Source of the DNA: Candidatus Poribacteria bacterium
GTDB taxonomy: Bacteria > Poribacteria > WGA-4E > UBA9662
DNA: 64,000 nt
Assembly (NCBI GenBank): GCA_012963885.1
Contig: DTUY01000403.1
Coordinates: 29,343-93,342 of the forward strand
Direction: 5' to 3'
The notes under the pieces were generated by a model that saw only the letters and a list, made by a program, of their open reading frames with translations, did not search any database and had not been told where the DNA came from. Shown here in pieces: positions 1 through 9,774 of the stretch. Each line of letters opens with the position of its first letter. Position 1 is the stretch's first letter. A program made the translations under genes and the position numbers.

Positions 1-1340
1 TCGACAGTATATCCCCAAATGTTGATATATTCCATACCTGAAAGAAACTGGTCATTTCTTTGGTCGAGCTTCTGTTGTAATTTTTGATCCAGATCATTTC
101 GCAGTGATGAATGTTGAGGTAGGTCCACTAGATTATTTAACTGGTAAGGATCGTTTAGGTTATCATAGAGTAACCAAGGACCTTGTAACGAGCGTACATA
201 GGTATAGCGACTGGTACGAATACCACGGAATTCTCGACCAGTAAACCCATAAGGCCCACCATCCATACCGGATTTCCATTGACCAAACGGGTGATAGCAG
301 GCCAGAAGCGCTGTACTATCCGAAGGATTTTCACCTCCTTGTAAGAAACCGGAGTAATCGATACCTTCCACCTCCTCCGGAATCGGCAGTTGCGACAGTC
401 CCAACAGTGTAGGCATCATATCCTGCATACCAATCATGGCATCTGAAACCTGTCGCCCCTCTGAGGCAAAGAGTGCCGGATAACGCAGTAAAAAGGGAAT
501 ACGGACAGATTCTTCCCAAGGTTTCTGTTTTTTGGTTAACCCCTGTGATCCCAACATGTCGCCATGATCAGAGGTAAAAACAACTATGGTGTCCTCTTTG
601 AGGCTCTCAGCCTCAAGAGTTGCTAACAGACTTCCCATGCAGTCGTCCAACACTGTACAATGGGCATAGTATCCCGCAATATCTTCCCGAGCCTGTTCGG
701 CCATCTCTGCTGGTACGTTAGGTCGGAGTTGAATATTTTCCGACTGATAGAGCGCCCGATAGGCTTCCGGTGCTGTTTTATAAGGTGCGTGTGGCCCACC
801 CCAAGACATCATCAAAAAAAAAGGCTGATCCGAGTCACGATTCTGCCGGATGTAATTTTCGGCATCCTTGGTTTGGGCGATGGCATCATATTCATCCCAA
901 AACAATTTCTGATCAGAATTACCAGCATAATAGGCCGATTGGTTGTAGTTGTGCGTACACTCCAGTACTTTCCAGTATTCGAACCCTTGCCGCCGTTCTG
1001 GCGGAATATAGTTGCTGCGTCCATGACCATCTACATGCCATTTGCCGATATAAGATGTTTGATAACCACCTTTTTTGAAGGCTTGGGAAATACTAATAGC
1101 ATTGCTCCTCAGATGGACATCATTAACAAAGACTCCATGTGTTAAAGGAAACTGTCCAGTCAGCAAACTTGCCCGTGCCGGAGAACAAACAGGATATCCA
1201 GATGTAGCTTGATTCAAGTTTATACTTTCCAAAGCCAATTGATCTAAATGTGGAGTTTTAACCACAGGATTGCCGGCGTAGCCAGTTGCTTGTGCCCGCC
1301 ACTGATCGCCAAAGACAAAAACGATATTCGGTTTTTTCAT
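1..1340 (-). CDS. Sulfatase (alkaline-phosphatase fold), C-terminus beyond window
   Basis: Reading the minus strand from 1340 gives an uninterrupted frame to the left window edge (446 codons), so the 3' end is missing. The N-terminus reads MKKPNIVFVFGDQWR, the metal-binding start of sulfatases. The formylglycine signature C-S-P-A-R lies at residues 52-56 and is followed by LLTGQFP. Further on come a GKWH motif and a DHGDMLG motif, both typical metal and substrate residues. The enzyme should hydrolyse sulfate esters after Cys52 is converted to formylglycine. No signal peptide is visible at the N-terminus. Two tandem ATGs (1343 and 1340) exist; the AAGGA upstream is better spaced for 1340. The substrate cannot be told from sequence. 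It is followed in the same direction by nothing visible here, and preceded by another sulfatase. Confidence 0.93.
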   Translation of the reverse strand, partial: MKKPNIVFVFGDQWRAQATGYAGNPVVKTPHLDQLALESINLNQATSGYPVCSPARASLLTGQFPLTHGVFVNDVHLRSNAISISQAFKKGGYQTSYIGKWHVDGHGRSNYIPPERRQGFEYWKVLECTHNYNQSAYYAGNSDQKLFWDEYDAIAQTKDAENYIRQNRDSDQPFFLMMSWGGPHAPYKTAPEAYRALYQSENIQLRPNVPAEMAEQAREDIAGYYAHCTVLDDCMGSLLATLEAESLKEDTIVVFTSDHGDMLGSQGLTKKQKPWEESVRIPFLLRYPALFASEGRQVSDAMIGMQDMMPTLLGLSQLPIPEEVEGIDYSGFLQGGENPSDSTALLACYHPFGQWKSGMDGGPYGFTGREFRGIRTSRYTYVRSLQGPWLLYDNLNDPYQLNNLVDLPQHSSLRNDLDQKLQQKLDQRNDQFLSGMEYINIWGYTV

Positions 1341-1499
1341 CATGTCCTTCAATTTTGTCAATGTATTTGCAGACACTCTAAATTGTTTTCAAGCCTAAGA
1401 TCCCCATGCCCAAGTGGTTAAGTATGTCACTTTTTTTGAGTGCCCTGAAATCCATCATGACTAGGATTTGGAGCTTGGTTTTCCTAGACAAGAAGCCAG

Positions 1500-2996
1500 T
1501 CATCCTTTGGAATGGCGATACGGTGTCCAGTAATTGCTTTCATCGGTTTTGATCCGATACCGTCTTCTCGGTAGCGGCAACGGATCCTGAGCCCGAAGTT
1601 CTGCTGCCAGCAGTTCGGCCAGCAGTTCTTGTTGAATGGTAGCGTATTGGGGTCGATTGTACAGATTATTCAACTCCACTGGATCTTCAGACAGATGATA
1701 CAGTTGTCCATTGCCCTGCATATCAAAGATTAATTTCCAATCTCCCCGGCGTATCATCCGCATGGTTCCACTTTGTGTCCAGCTGTTCAGACAATCAAAA
1801 CGGACACCTTTTTGTAACCCATCTTGCTCAGGATCTAGTGATTCATCGGCTGTATAGTGCAGACCACCGAATCCGTGTTCGGCGTAAACACTCTCAAATT
1901 CTGACTTAGGATAATCCGCGCCGGTCAACAGCGACCATAAACTACGTCCCTGTACTCCGTCCGGCAGACCAACACCGATCATCTGACAGAGTGTGGGAAA
2001 AATATCAACAATCGAAACATGCGCCGGATGTGGATCCACCTTGGCTTGAATACCGGGGCCATAAAAGAAGAGTGGAATTCGGGTTAGTACTTCGGGCAAT
2101 TCCGGTCCTTTGCGTACCAGACCATATTCACCTACGAAATCGCCGTGATCAGACAAGAACACCAACAACGTGTTTTCTAACAATCCTTTATCTTGCAGAA
2201 ATTCTACCAATCGTTTGACCTGATCATCGATCATCCGTAGCATACCTAGATAGTTAGCACGTGCTCTAGGCAGTTGTTCTTCGTAATCGTAGAAACCGAG
2301 TTGGCCGATATGTCTCGTCCACTGAAACTTGAATCCTTTGCTTTCCAAATGTTCAGCATTAGATTGTGTGGATGGCAAGGATTCCAGCGGAAAGGCGGAG
2401 AAATACGGTTCCGGTACCTGATAAGGATTATGCGGTTCTGGAAAAGATAACCATAGAAAAAAGGGTTGAGCGTTTAAGGTGTCAATCCACTGTTGGGCAG
2501 CTGAAACGGCTCGATAAGGACACTGACACTCCAACGGAAACGGCGTTGGAGTGAAAGCCGCCCGGTGATTAAGATCCTGTAAATATTGATCAAATGCCTT
2601 TTCCTCTTCCGTGCGATTTTGGCTTGAGCCACCACCATGTCCCAAATGCAACCAGTAGTTGACCCGATTAGCAGTTAAGTGCGAATGGTTTTTACCGCAT
2701 AAGGCAGTAGCGTACCCATGCTGATGCATGACGTCAAATAGATCTTGATCATAAAAAGCGTCTGCAATGTTGTGATTAGTTCGAACCTGCGTTGCGCTGG
2801 GATAACGACCGGTTAGCATACTGACGCGTGCTGGTGCGCAGGCCGGCATAGATGTATAAGCACGATGGAACCAGGTTCCTTGTCTAGCTAGGTGATCCAA
2901 GAACGGAGTGGTATCAAGAGGGAATCCTTCCCGTGCGGAAACATCGGCACGTTGTTGATCAGTCATGATAATCACAATGTTGGTTTTTTTATCCAT
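1500..2996 (-). CDS. Sulfatase, type I formylglycine-dependent
   Basis: 498 aa, normal length for the family. It starts with NIVIIMTDQQRADV (metal-binding Asp near residue 13), carries the formylglycine signature C-A-P-A-R at residues 53-57 followed by MLTGRYP, has CGKNH (GK-x-H) near residue 100 and SDHGDFVGEYG near residue 285. All are hallmarks of type I sulfatases. The C-terminus has the LYHLSEDPVELNNLYN segment common in bacterial sulfatases. There is no signal peptide. It lies 156 bp upstream of the first sulfatase on the same strand, and the two are only loosely similar, so they probably have different substrates. A role in desulfating host or algal polysaccharides is an inference from abundance, not something the sequence shows. 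Confidence 0.95.
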   Translation of the reverse strand: MDKKTNIVIIMTDQQRADVSAREGFPLDTTPFLDHLARQGTWFHRAYTSMPACAPARVSMLTGRYPSATQVRTNHNIADAFYDQDLFDVMHQHGYATALCGKNHSHLTANRVNYWLHLGHGGGSSQNRTEEEKAFDQYLQDLNHRAAFTPTPFPLECQCPYRAVSAAQQWIDTLNAQPFFLWLSFPEPHNPYQVPEPYFSAFPLESLPSTQSNAEHLESKGFKFQWTRHIGQLGFYDYEEQLPRARANYLGMLRMIDDQVKRLVEFLQDKGLLENTLLVFLSDHGDFVGEYGLVRKGPELPEVLTRIPLFFYGPGIQAKVDPHPAHVSIVDIFPTLCQMIGVGLPDGVQGRSLWSLLTGADYPKSEFESVYAEHGFGGLHYTADESLDPEQDGLQKGVRFDCLNSWTQSGTMRMIRRGDWKLIFDMQGNGQLYHLSEDPVELNNLYNRPQYATIQQELLAELLAAELRAQDPLPLPRRRYRIKTDESNYWTPYRHSKG

Positions 2997-3201
2997 CGGT
3001 TTGCAATTTCATTGTGCTAGCAATTGGTAGTTGCCAGTTGCGACCCTCCAATTCGAAACCCAGCATAATGTTCTGTGTCCGCAATCTATTTTTTTGATCC
3101 TCAATTACTGACAAACGTTGGAACAACAAACTAAGTCCACGACTTATAGAGGAATTTGACACATTCAAAAGATCATCACGGCATAATATCACATGGAACA
3201 T
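2989..3201 (-). CDS. Small ORF overlapping the sulfatase start, doubtful
   Basis: A 70-codon frame starting MFHVILCRDDLLN whose stop overlaps the first codons of the downstream sulfatase by 8 bp. No domain is recognisable and there is no convincing ribosome binding site. It might be translationally coupled to the sulfatase, or it may be the tail of a decayed gene or a chance frame. I list it only because the overlap and shared strand are compatible with a real small gene. Confidence 0.2.
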   Translation of the reverse strand: MFHVILCRDDLLNVSNSSISRGLSLLFQRLSVIEDQKNRLRTQNIMLGFELEGRNWQLPIASTMKLQTDG

Positions 3202-3541
3202 AATTTATCTAACTACTTTGATAAGCATGTCGAGAAATATAATAGAACTAAGAGTACTGCAAAGATTCGTTTCTTTTTAACCGCATCATTGGTAGCTTTG
3301 TAGCGACGACATTAGCCTTTTCCTCTTTCCCTTCAAGCCAAATCTTGAGGTCGTTTCCCTAGAATAAGCCATGCTGCATCCGTTCGCCACAGCCACTGTG
3401 GACACCGAACCTCTAGATTTAGCTGTGTAGCAGAGATCTCCAGTCCTTAACAAAAATTCATGTCATAACCGTTTAACTCTTTATCAGATTCCAGTTTTTT
3501 CTTATAACCAAAGTCCACATTATTATTGTCCTGCGGGACCT

Positions 3542-3679
3542 TCAAGTTCTATAAGCTTCTCCAAATTCCCCTTTTATCCATACGGGTTTGCCAAGAACTT
3601 TACCTTTGAGTTTGAGTGAACCGGCGTCCTCCACTTTATCTCCACTGCTCTTACTCGAAGGGTATATAAAGCACCAATT
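3542..3679 (-). pseudogene. Remnant of a LamG (concanavalin-like) domain protein
   Basis: The minus strand gives LVLYIPFE, then after a one-base shift SSGDKVEDAG and KGKVLGKPVWIKGEFGEA, then stops. This order (LVLY-x-PF, SGD-V-DA, GNPKWV-GKFG-A) is the opening of the LamG domains common in this kind of genome; the intact LamG gene at 50042-50887 has the parallel segments LAVYLPF and VAGKFGSG. Nothing recognisable follows, so this is a short fossil. The rest of the gap between 3202 and 3857 shows no gene. Confidence 0.45.
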
Positions 3680-3857
3680 CTTAAAAACTTCCGAATAGAA
3701 ATTCGCGTATCATAAGGGGGTTCCAAAATAAGTCAAGTAAACCAAACAAAATAATCTTAAAGGACTATAATCTTAAATTTTTTGTCTTCGTCTAATATTA
3801 TTGAATAAAGATGATCCACCGATATTCAGTGATCGTTGAATCATAGGGACTAAAATT

Positions 3858-4400
3858 ATGATTATGGCGGATGTGCTGAAGATAGTACTCCTTATTACTG
3901 GTGTGTTCGGCATCATCATATGCTACTGGTTAGCAACGGAGGCCCTGTTCCCTGCATTTGTGATCAGGGTACGACAAAGGTATAAAAAGCCAATAATTCT
4001 TACACTATTGGGATTAGTAGTGGTGGCAGTTGGGGGTACCATTGGGACAGTAACGAAATCTATCGTTGGCAACTCGGGTGATCCAATTATCATATTGTTG
4101 CTTTGTATTTTCGTCCTTTTTGGCCTTCTCGGTTCATCTGGTCTGTGTCAGCTCGTTGGGATGGGAATGCCATCGCCAGTCGACGAAACCCAGCCTTGGC
4201 GAAGGACACTGCGGGCAGGTATTGTGCTGGCCTTCGTTTTCCTGTTACCGGGACCGGGCTGGTTAATCATGGTCTGGTCCGGCGTCAGTGGTTGCGGCAC
4301 CATGGTTCTCTCATTTTTCAGCACGGCCTCGTCGGTTAATTCTGCCTTAGCCGATTCCGATGAGAGTGAAAAACTAAAGGAACACTCTTTGACCTCATGA
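3858..4400 (+). CDS. Small polytopic membrane protein of unknown function
   Basis: 180 aa with four clear hydrophobic segments: residues about 5-30 (a LLITGVFGIIICYWLA-like stretch), 45-62, 75-100 and 120-145, separated by short charged loops, then a hydrophilic serine- and acid-rich C-terminal tail. I recognise no family. Its stop overlaps the start of the DUF1800 gene (ATGA at 4397-4400), so the two were translationally coupled. The start is one of two close ATGs (3858 or 3864). Because the partner gene is broken, this protein may be on the way out too, but the frame itself is intact. Confidence 0.65.
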   Translation: MIMADVLKIVLLITGVFGIIICYWLATEALFPAFVIRVRQRYKKPIILTLLGLVVVAVGGTIGTVTKSIVGNSGDPIIILLLCIFVLFGLLGSSGLCQLVGMGMPSPVDETQPWRRTLRAGIVLAFVFLLPGPGWLIMVWSGVSGCGTMVLSFFSTASSVNSALADSDESEKLKEHSLTS

Positions 4401-5968
4401 AATTTTCTCGTCGGCAATTCCTGCAGTTGAGCGGTAGTACGGCGCTGGCGACATCGGTAGGTTGCGACTCCAAGATTTCGGAGCAACTGTGGCCCTACAC
4501 CGGTGGTCCACACCAAGTAGGTAGTTCCTTTTTTCCGCCTGGTTCTGAATCAATAGATTTGACTAGCCATCACCTGAATCGTCTTACCTTTGGTCCGCGA
4601 CCGTCTGCCGAAATCTAGAAACAGTTTTTTCAGAAAAATAATGAGCGAAAGCTCAGCGATTATGAACGTGTTTCCTCGCTAGGCGAAACAACCAAAGAGG
4701 CCATCGAAGCGTACATCAAAGAACAGCTTCAGCCAGACGAAATCGATGATTCTCTTTGTGATTTCTATCTGCGATGTTTTGGAACTCTTGCCCTACCTCG
4801 CGGCGAACTCTTCGAGTATCAGGAAAAACTGCTGCTGACAGAACTGACTTGCGCTACCCTTATGCGACCTATCCTGTCCGAGCGACAACTGCAAGAAGTG
4901 ATGATTCAGTTCTGGACGGACCATTTCAATATTGATCAATCCAAAGGTGATTGCAGGTGGCTCAAGGTTTGGGACGATCGGAAAGTGATTCGAAAGCACG
5001 CGTTGGGAAAATTCCCTGAGTTGCTACGTACATCGGCTCTCAGCCCCGCCATGCTCTGGTATCTGGACGGTCGAAAGAACGTCAAAGAAAATCAGGAGGA
5101 TAGGCCCAACGAGAACTATACCCGCGAACTGTTTGAACTTCACACTCTTGGTGTTCATGGTGGTTACACACAGGATGACGTGGAGCAAGTGGCGCGGCGT
5201 CTAACCGGTTGGAGAGTTCAAGGCAGGAAATCCGGAAATTTTTATGCTTCTAATATCGGTAAGGTTGGGTTTAGGAAAGATTTGCACGACGATGGAGAAA
5301 AGAAGATTCTAGACTGGGTAGTACCAGCTGGACTGGGAAAAGGGGATCTCGACCGAGTATTGGATATTGTCAGTCTGCACCCATCGACTGCCAAACATAT
5401 CGCCACGAAATTGTGTATAAGATTTATTGCGGATGAACCTCCACAGGATGCAGTCAGCACGGTAGCCGTCAGTTTCCAAAGATCCGGAGGAGATATCTGT
5501 CGCATCTTGCACACACTGTTCCAGACCGATCAGTTTCAAGATAACAGAGGTAATAAGTTCAAACGTCCTTTTAATTTTCTGGTCTCGTCCTTAAGAGCGA
5601 CTGGTGCCACCATCAACCAGACTAATGACTCTTGGCATCTGGATCATCATCCTCTCGGAAAATATTTCCTAAGAATGGGAGATGCCCCTTTTCAATATCC
5701 AACACCCGATGGTTATCCGCAAGAGATTTCACCTTGGTTGTGCACCTTGCTTTGGTGCTGGGATTTCGCCTTGAAATTAAGTCAAAACGAAATCGAGAGC
5801 ATCAAAATAGATAAACAGTAACTGCAAGAAGAAAATGTGGGTGGGGCAGATTAACTGATCGCCCATTTCCTGGGTAGAAGGGCCACCGATGCCGAACAAG
5901 AAAGTTATGGTGAATCAGGAAATGGGTTGGCATTGTTGCTGGTTAGCCCCGTATTTCAGATGTGTTGA
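4397..5968 (+). pseudogene. DUF1800 protein with three in-frame stop codons
   Basis: A single reading frame of 524 codons encodes a full DUF1800 protein. It begins with a Tat-like leader (MKFSRRQFLQLSGSTALATS), has the HHLNRLTFGPRPS motif, the QFWTDHFNI segment, ENYTRELFELHTLGVHGGY and an RRLTGWR motif, and ends with FLGRRATDAEQ and ALLLVSPVFQM. The frame is interrupted by TAG at 4616-4618, TAA at 5819-5821 and TAA at 5852-5854, with no frameshift anywhere. Each stop falls where glutamine or a similar residue would fit, as from C-to-T changes of CAG/CAA. The gene overlaps the membrane-protein gene upstream (ATGA) and ends 3 bp before DUF1501, its usual partner. DUF1800/DUF1501 pairs are widespread and of uncertain function. 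The simplest reading is recent loss of function by point mutation. Confidence 0.85.
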
Positions 5969-5971
5969 ACT

Positions 5972-7108
5972 ATGAACCAAGTATGGGGAAACATAACGGG
6001 TAATGACGACAACCCACGAACGTTGGTGGTGGTCTTTTTGCGCGGTGGTACTGATGGACTGACACTCGTTCCCCCAATTGGAGATAGTGATTACTGGCGT
6101 AAACGCCCTGTGATTGCTGTTAATGAGAATACCATCGTAAGATTGGAAGGTGAAAAACGGTTTGGTCTGCATCCACTCCTTGCAGGTTTGACCGAGCCTT
6201 ATAGCAATGGCGATCTGGCTGTGATTCACTGTGTGGGCTCGGAGGATTCAACCCGCTCGCATTTCGAGGTGCAGGATTTGATGGAACATGGTGGAGTAAA
6301 CACCCCCGGTGGCTGGCTGGGACGATTTCTTCGTGCTCGGCAGGGGATCAAGACCGGTCCTTTGTCAGCCATGGCTTTCAGTAAATCAATACCTGAGTGT
6401 CTTCGCGGTGCGCCATCGGTCACAGTACTTGAATCACTAGATGATTTCTTCTTAGGTAAAAACATGGATCAATTCATCGAACAACTAGAGTTTCTTTATG
6501 GTCGCTGGCAGAAAAACACAGCACTACAACACACTGGTATGGATACGATGCGGACGATGAGATGTATCGAGAAGTTCGAACGAAAATCCTACCAGCCTGA
6601 GAATGGTGCTGAGTACGGTGACCATTCCTTCTCTCGCGGCCTAAGTCAGGTTGCCCAACTCATCAAGACCAAGGTGGGGTTGGATGTAGCCTCGGTAGAC
6701 CTGAATGGTTGGGATTCACATTGGGCACAGGATATGCTGATGAATCAGCTTATACCGGAGCTTTCGCAAGGGCTTCAGGCATTCTACCATGATCTAGGGC
6801 GTAAGCGGATGGAAACTGTGAGCGTTGTGGTAATGACCGAGTTTGGCCGTCGTCTCTACATGAACTCTTCACTAGGAACCGACCATGGCAGGGGTAACGT
6901 GATGTTTGTTATGGGTGGAGGAGTTAAAGACGACCGAGTATTAAGCGATTGGAAGGGTCTGAAAGATGACGTCTTGGAAGGTAAGGGAGATCTACCCGTG
7001 ACAACCAACTATCGCAATGTTCTAGTTCCCATTCTGGAACGTCATGGGACCCACGACCTAAGTGGAGTTTTTCCCGAACATGAACTTTCCCCGTTACTCG
7101 ACCTGTAA
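5972..7108 (+). CDS. DUF1501 family protein
   Basis: 378 aa. It shows the DUF1501 landmarks: LVVVFLRGGTDGL near the N-terminus, HPLLAGL, a VGSEDSTRSHFEVQDLME segment, DLNGWDSH, VVVMTEFGRR and DHGRGNVMFVMGGGV near the end. These proteins are related to the alkaline-phosphatase/sulfatase superfamily and usually have a Tat leader; here the predicted start lacks one, so the gene is slightly short at the N-terminus or uses an unrecognised start. It begins 3 bp after the end of the DUF1800 frame, and the two were surely cotranscribed. The frame is intact although its partner is broken. Function is not established for the family. Confidence 0.88.
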   Translation: MNQVWGNITGNDDNPRTLVVVFLRGGTDGLTLVPPIGDSDYWRKRPVIAVNENTIVRLEGEKRFGLHPLLAGLTEPYSNGDLAVIHCVGSEDSTRSHFEVQDLMEHGGVNTPGGWLGRFLRARQGIKTGPLSAMAFSKSIPECLRGAPSVTVLESLDDFFLGKNMDQFIEQLEFLYGRWQKNTALQHTGMDTMRTMRCIEKFERKSYQPENGAEYGDHSFSRGLSQVAQLIKTKVGLDVASVDLNGWDSHWAQDMLMNQLIPELSQGLQAFYHDLGRKRMETVSVVVMTEFGRRLYMNSSLGTDHGRGNVMFVMGGGVKDDRVLSDWKGLKDDVLEGKGDLPVTTNYRNVLVPILERHGTHDLSGVFPEHELSPLLDL

Positions 7109-7282
7109 GATACCAGTCACTTAAGAGAGAAAGTCTACAAAGTACATCTGATCACGATTTATCCTTGTTCTCAGGTTACTTAGCAATTCAAGTTTGAGAC
7201 GTATGTCTCTACTACAGGATTTCGGAAAGAACGGAATTAGTAGTTATGGAGAACTCTATCATGTTAGACGAAACACTTGAGC

Positions 7283-7600
7283 CTAATTTTGCATTTTTAC
7301 AGCCGCTGCTTGAGCCATTGCTTCTTCCGCTTCGGGGATCATGCCTTTTCGCTGATAGAACATAGATAAGCTACTGTAAGCTAAGCTGTCATTCGGATTA
7401 AGATCTATTGCATTTTTAACTGCTTCAATAGCACCATCATAATTTTGTACTCGTTCATATGCATGTGCCAAACCCATATGTCCTTCGATATAATCCGGGT
7501 GTTTTTGTATTATATCAAGAAACGCACTAACCGCCTCTTCCAGCTGATTCTGCGAGAAAAGGGTCAATGCCTGATCGTAAAGTTCTTCTTTGGGTTCCAT
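7283..7600 (-). CDS. Tetratricopeptide repeat protein
   Basis: 105 aa composed of about three TPR units: EELYDQALTLFSQNQLEEAVSAF, then YIEGHMGLAHAYERVQNYDGAIEA, then SLAYSSLSMFYQRKGMIPEAEEAM. Each has the helix-turn-helix pattern with the conserved small residues and the terminal Pro/Asp. No signal peptide or membrane segment, so it is cytosolic. A GGGAGA ribosome binding site sits about 5 bp before the ATG at 7600. TPR proteins mediate protein-protein contacts; the partner is unknown. It stands alone between a plus-strand gene and a decayed gene. Confidence 0.85.
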   Translation of the reverse strand: MEPKEELYDQALTLFSQNQLEEAVSAFLDIIQKHPDYIEGHMGLAHAYERVQNYDGAIEAVKNAIDLNPNDSLAYSSLSMFYQRKGMIPEAEEAMAQAAAVKMQN

Positions 7601-7739
7601 TTAGTCTCCCATTTTAGTCTACGTTAAATCCCAGAATTAAGAGTACCACAGAAAATAGTTGTAGACAAATAAAATTGTATAATTAGACTGTTGCCAAAGT
7701 CAGTCTGTTGAAGAGTTTCTTCGTCTCCAACCTTTTTCT

Positions 7740-8850
7740 TTAATTCTCTTCCCCTTTTAGCAAGGTTTGCAATCGTTCAATGGTAATCTTTACACCTTGA
7801 TCTAACAAATTGGTACGACAATCTAGATTGAATTCCCACTGTCTTCTACCCAAGTGCTTAGATTACCTGTCTTGTAATTCTTGAATAATCTGTACGGAGG
7901 TTCTACCCGTCTTTTGTGCATTCAAGGTAGTTCGAAGACCGTTGTTGAGTGAGAGTTGATCTAAAACTCTCACTGTGATGATACAAGGAGTATCTTGCAG
8001 TGCATCCTGAATTTGTGCTACTTTTTGCTCATGATTGCGGATTCGGGATTCATGTTTATCCATCCTCGTAACGCTACGACAACAGCAATAATCTCCTGAC
8101 GGTCCAGTTTCAGCGGTCTGCCGACAGGATAATTCTTGGTGGCTTCGTAACCGATGAAACTATGGAGATAAGCCACATCCAGCAAATCTTTTCGTCCACA
8201 TAGAATTCCTGTCGAGTTGCATTAGAACCATAATAGATCAAATCCTCACCCATGTTTGTATGTTGATACGGTCGCTCAAGAAGGAAGATCTAACTGGCAA
8301 CATCAGCTATGATTGGCACACCGTATTGTTTGTCGATACGGACATATTCTTCCATGGACAAAACGCCATCCTCCCCTCCCGAGGCTCAGTAATGAAAAGC
8401 AGCTGCATCATTTGAAATGGCGTTTTCTAGTTGTTCTACCGCGTTTCTCTTTCATTACCGACCTCTACCAGCGTACCGTCAAAAATGATGAGACACCGAT
8501 CATAATGGTACCGTTGACGTTTTGTATCAGGATTTCATTTTCCATGCTGGTTGTGTCTGGCAATTGATCAATCTTGAGAGAATTATCTCTGATCATACAG
8601 GCGAATATCCCAACGAAATCGCTGCTGCACACCCAGGCGTAACTAAAGTATCTTGCAACCCTAGCATTTTAGGAATCCCCTTTTCTGTTTGATTTAGAAG
8701 TTCCTTCATATCTACAAAGTAATGTTGGGTGGTGATCATCGTTCCTTAAACTGTAGGAGAGAGCTGTGAGCCATCTGTTAAGGCTTTGCCAACGGCTTAA
8801 ACTCCTAATTCTGCGTAAACTTGGTGTTCCTGCTAATTGATTTTGGTCAT
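7740..8850 (-). pseudogene. Decayed SelA-like PLP-dependent enzyme (DgaE/aminotransferase-V-like)
   Basis: The minus strand carries the whole gene in pieces across several frames. From the start come QVYAELGV, SQLSPTV, HYFVDMKELL, ALVTPG-like LVTPGCAAAISLG, then GEDGVLSMEEYVRIDKQYGVPIIADVAS, GRKDLLDVAYLHSFIGYE, PVGRPLKLDRQEIIAVVVAL and finally LLDQGVKITIERLQTLLKG. This order matches L-seryl-tRNA(Sec) selenium transferase-related enzymes that act on sugar-acid or amino-acid substrates. At least five in-frame stops and several frameshifts break it, and the lysine-bearing active-site segment is among the disrupted parts. A 66-codon frame at 7863-8063 is just its C-terminal piece. True SelA needs an N-terminal domain that is absent, so I do not call it selA. 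Confidence 0.75.
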
Positions 8851-8961
8851 TACTTTTTATTTTATACTATGCTTACTTCAAGTAATTCTAGCCTTCCTAC
8901 ATACTAAGGGTTCTATAGGCAAAATTGAACTTGCGGCAAGTGTACAATTGAAGCCTAGAAT

Positions 8962-9690
8962 TTAGTCAGGTGACTTATGCCACCATTGACTGAGAGTATC
9001 TTGAGGCGCAAAACCCAGAAGACGTTTGGCCTTCGAATTAGAGAATTGCTGGTGTGGTAGATCGGTAAAGATGTTGAAGATTTCACATCTGGACGGTAAG
9101 TCGGATAGGTTCACTTCCAATCCTAATCGGAACGCTTCAGCCGCATCGTTCCAAGAAATCGAGAATGGCGTTAAATCGGCTCCCACCAATGGTTGATCAG
9201 GATCACGAAAACTGTAAAAGAGATAACAAAGCACATATACATCATTATTTTCAGTGAACACCTTGCATATTTCCTGCCCCAGTGATTTGGTTAAGGCGTA
9301 AAGATTGGTACCGGGCTGCGGTGGGATGTCAGGATTGAGTTCGTAGTCAAATGTCTCGTACGTTCGACCAGCTAAGACAAAATGTGGCCCGGTGTTTATT
9401 ACCCGATCAATACCGTGTATCATAGCTGCCTGCATCATGTTATAGCTACCATGCGTGCTAACATCGAAGGCTAATTTTCGATCGTGGCGCAAAACGGAGA
9501 GATTGATAATCGCATCCATTCCTTCGGCGGCATGGACGACTTGTTCTTGTATTGATACGTCTACCAACATGAATTCGTGTTTCGTTTTCATTGGTTCTAC
9601 ATCGGTCAACCGCAAATGGTAATTGGATTCTAATGTTTTGACAACATATGGTCCCAGATTACCTTTTGCTCCTAGAATTAAAATTTTCAT
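8962..9690 (-). CDS. NAD(P)-dependent epimerase/dehydratase (extended SDR)
   Basis: About 242 aa from the chosen start at 9690, where the protein begins MKILILGAKGNLGPYVV with the Rossmann motif G-x-x-G-x-x-G. The longer frame to 9774 only adds residues without a domain. The body shows the usual extended-SDR order: AIINLSVLRH, an active-site-like YALTKSLGQEIC with the catalytic YxxxK, and a late LLGF-P segment before the C-terminus. Similar in layout to the epimerase at 58917-59663. The likely substrate is a nucleotide sugar or sugar derivative; this cannot be resolved. It follows the quinone oxidoreductase gene on the same strand by about 84 bp. Confidence 0.85.
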   Translation of the reverse strand: MKILILGAKGNLGPYVVKTLESNYHLRLTDVEPMKTKHEFMLVDVSIQEQVVHAAEGMDAIINLSVLRHDRKLAFDVSTHGSYNMMQAAMIHGIDRVINTGPHFVLAGRTYETFDYELNPDIPPQPGTNLYALTKSLGQEICKVFTENNDVYVLCYLFYSFRDPDQPLVGADLTPFSISWNDAAEAFRLGLEVNLSDLPSRCEIFNIFTDLPHQQFSNSKAKRLLGFAPQDTLSQWWHKSPD

Positions 9691-9774
9691 AATACTTGAG
9701 ATCTTATCCTTGTTTGTAAAGCTAACACTTGCTGAAATGCAGTAATCATACCAGTTTTTTCGGTGGTGGGGCAT

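Noticed and set aside
660..1145. A 161-codon plus-strand frame and smaller ones beside it
   Set aside because: They lie antisense to an intact sulfatase with clear family motifs, have low-complexity composition and no ribosome site.
4397..5968. Stop-codon reassignment or suppression in DUF1800
   Set aside because: Two different stops (TAG, TAA) are involved, and intact genes elsewhere in the window end at both, so reassignment would extend many normal genes.
7740..8850. SelA-like pseudogene as the true selenocysteine synthase
   Set aside because: The sequence follows the shorter SelA-related catabolic enzymes and lacks the N-terminal domain of SelA.
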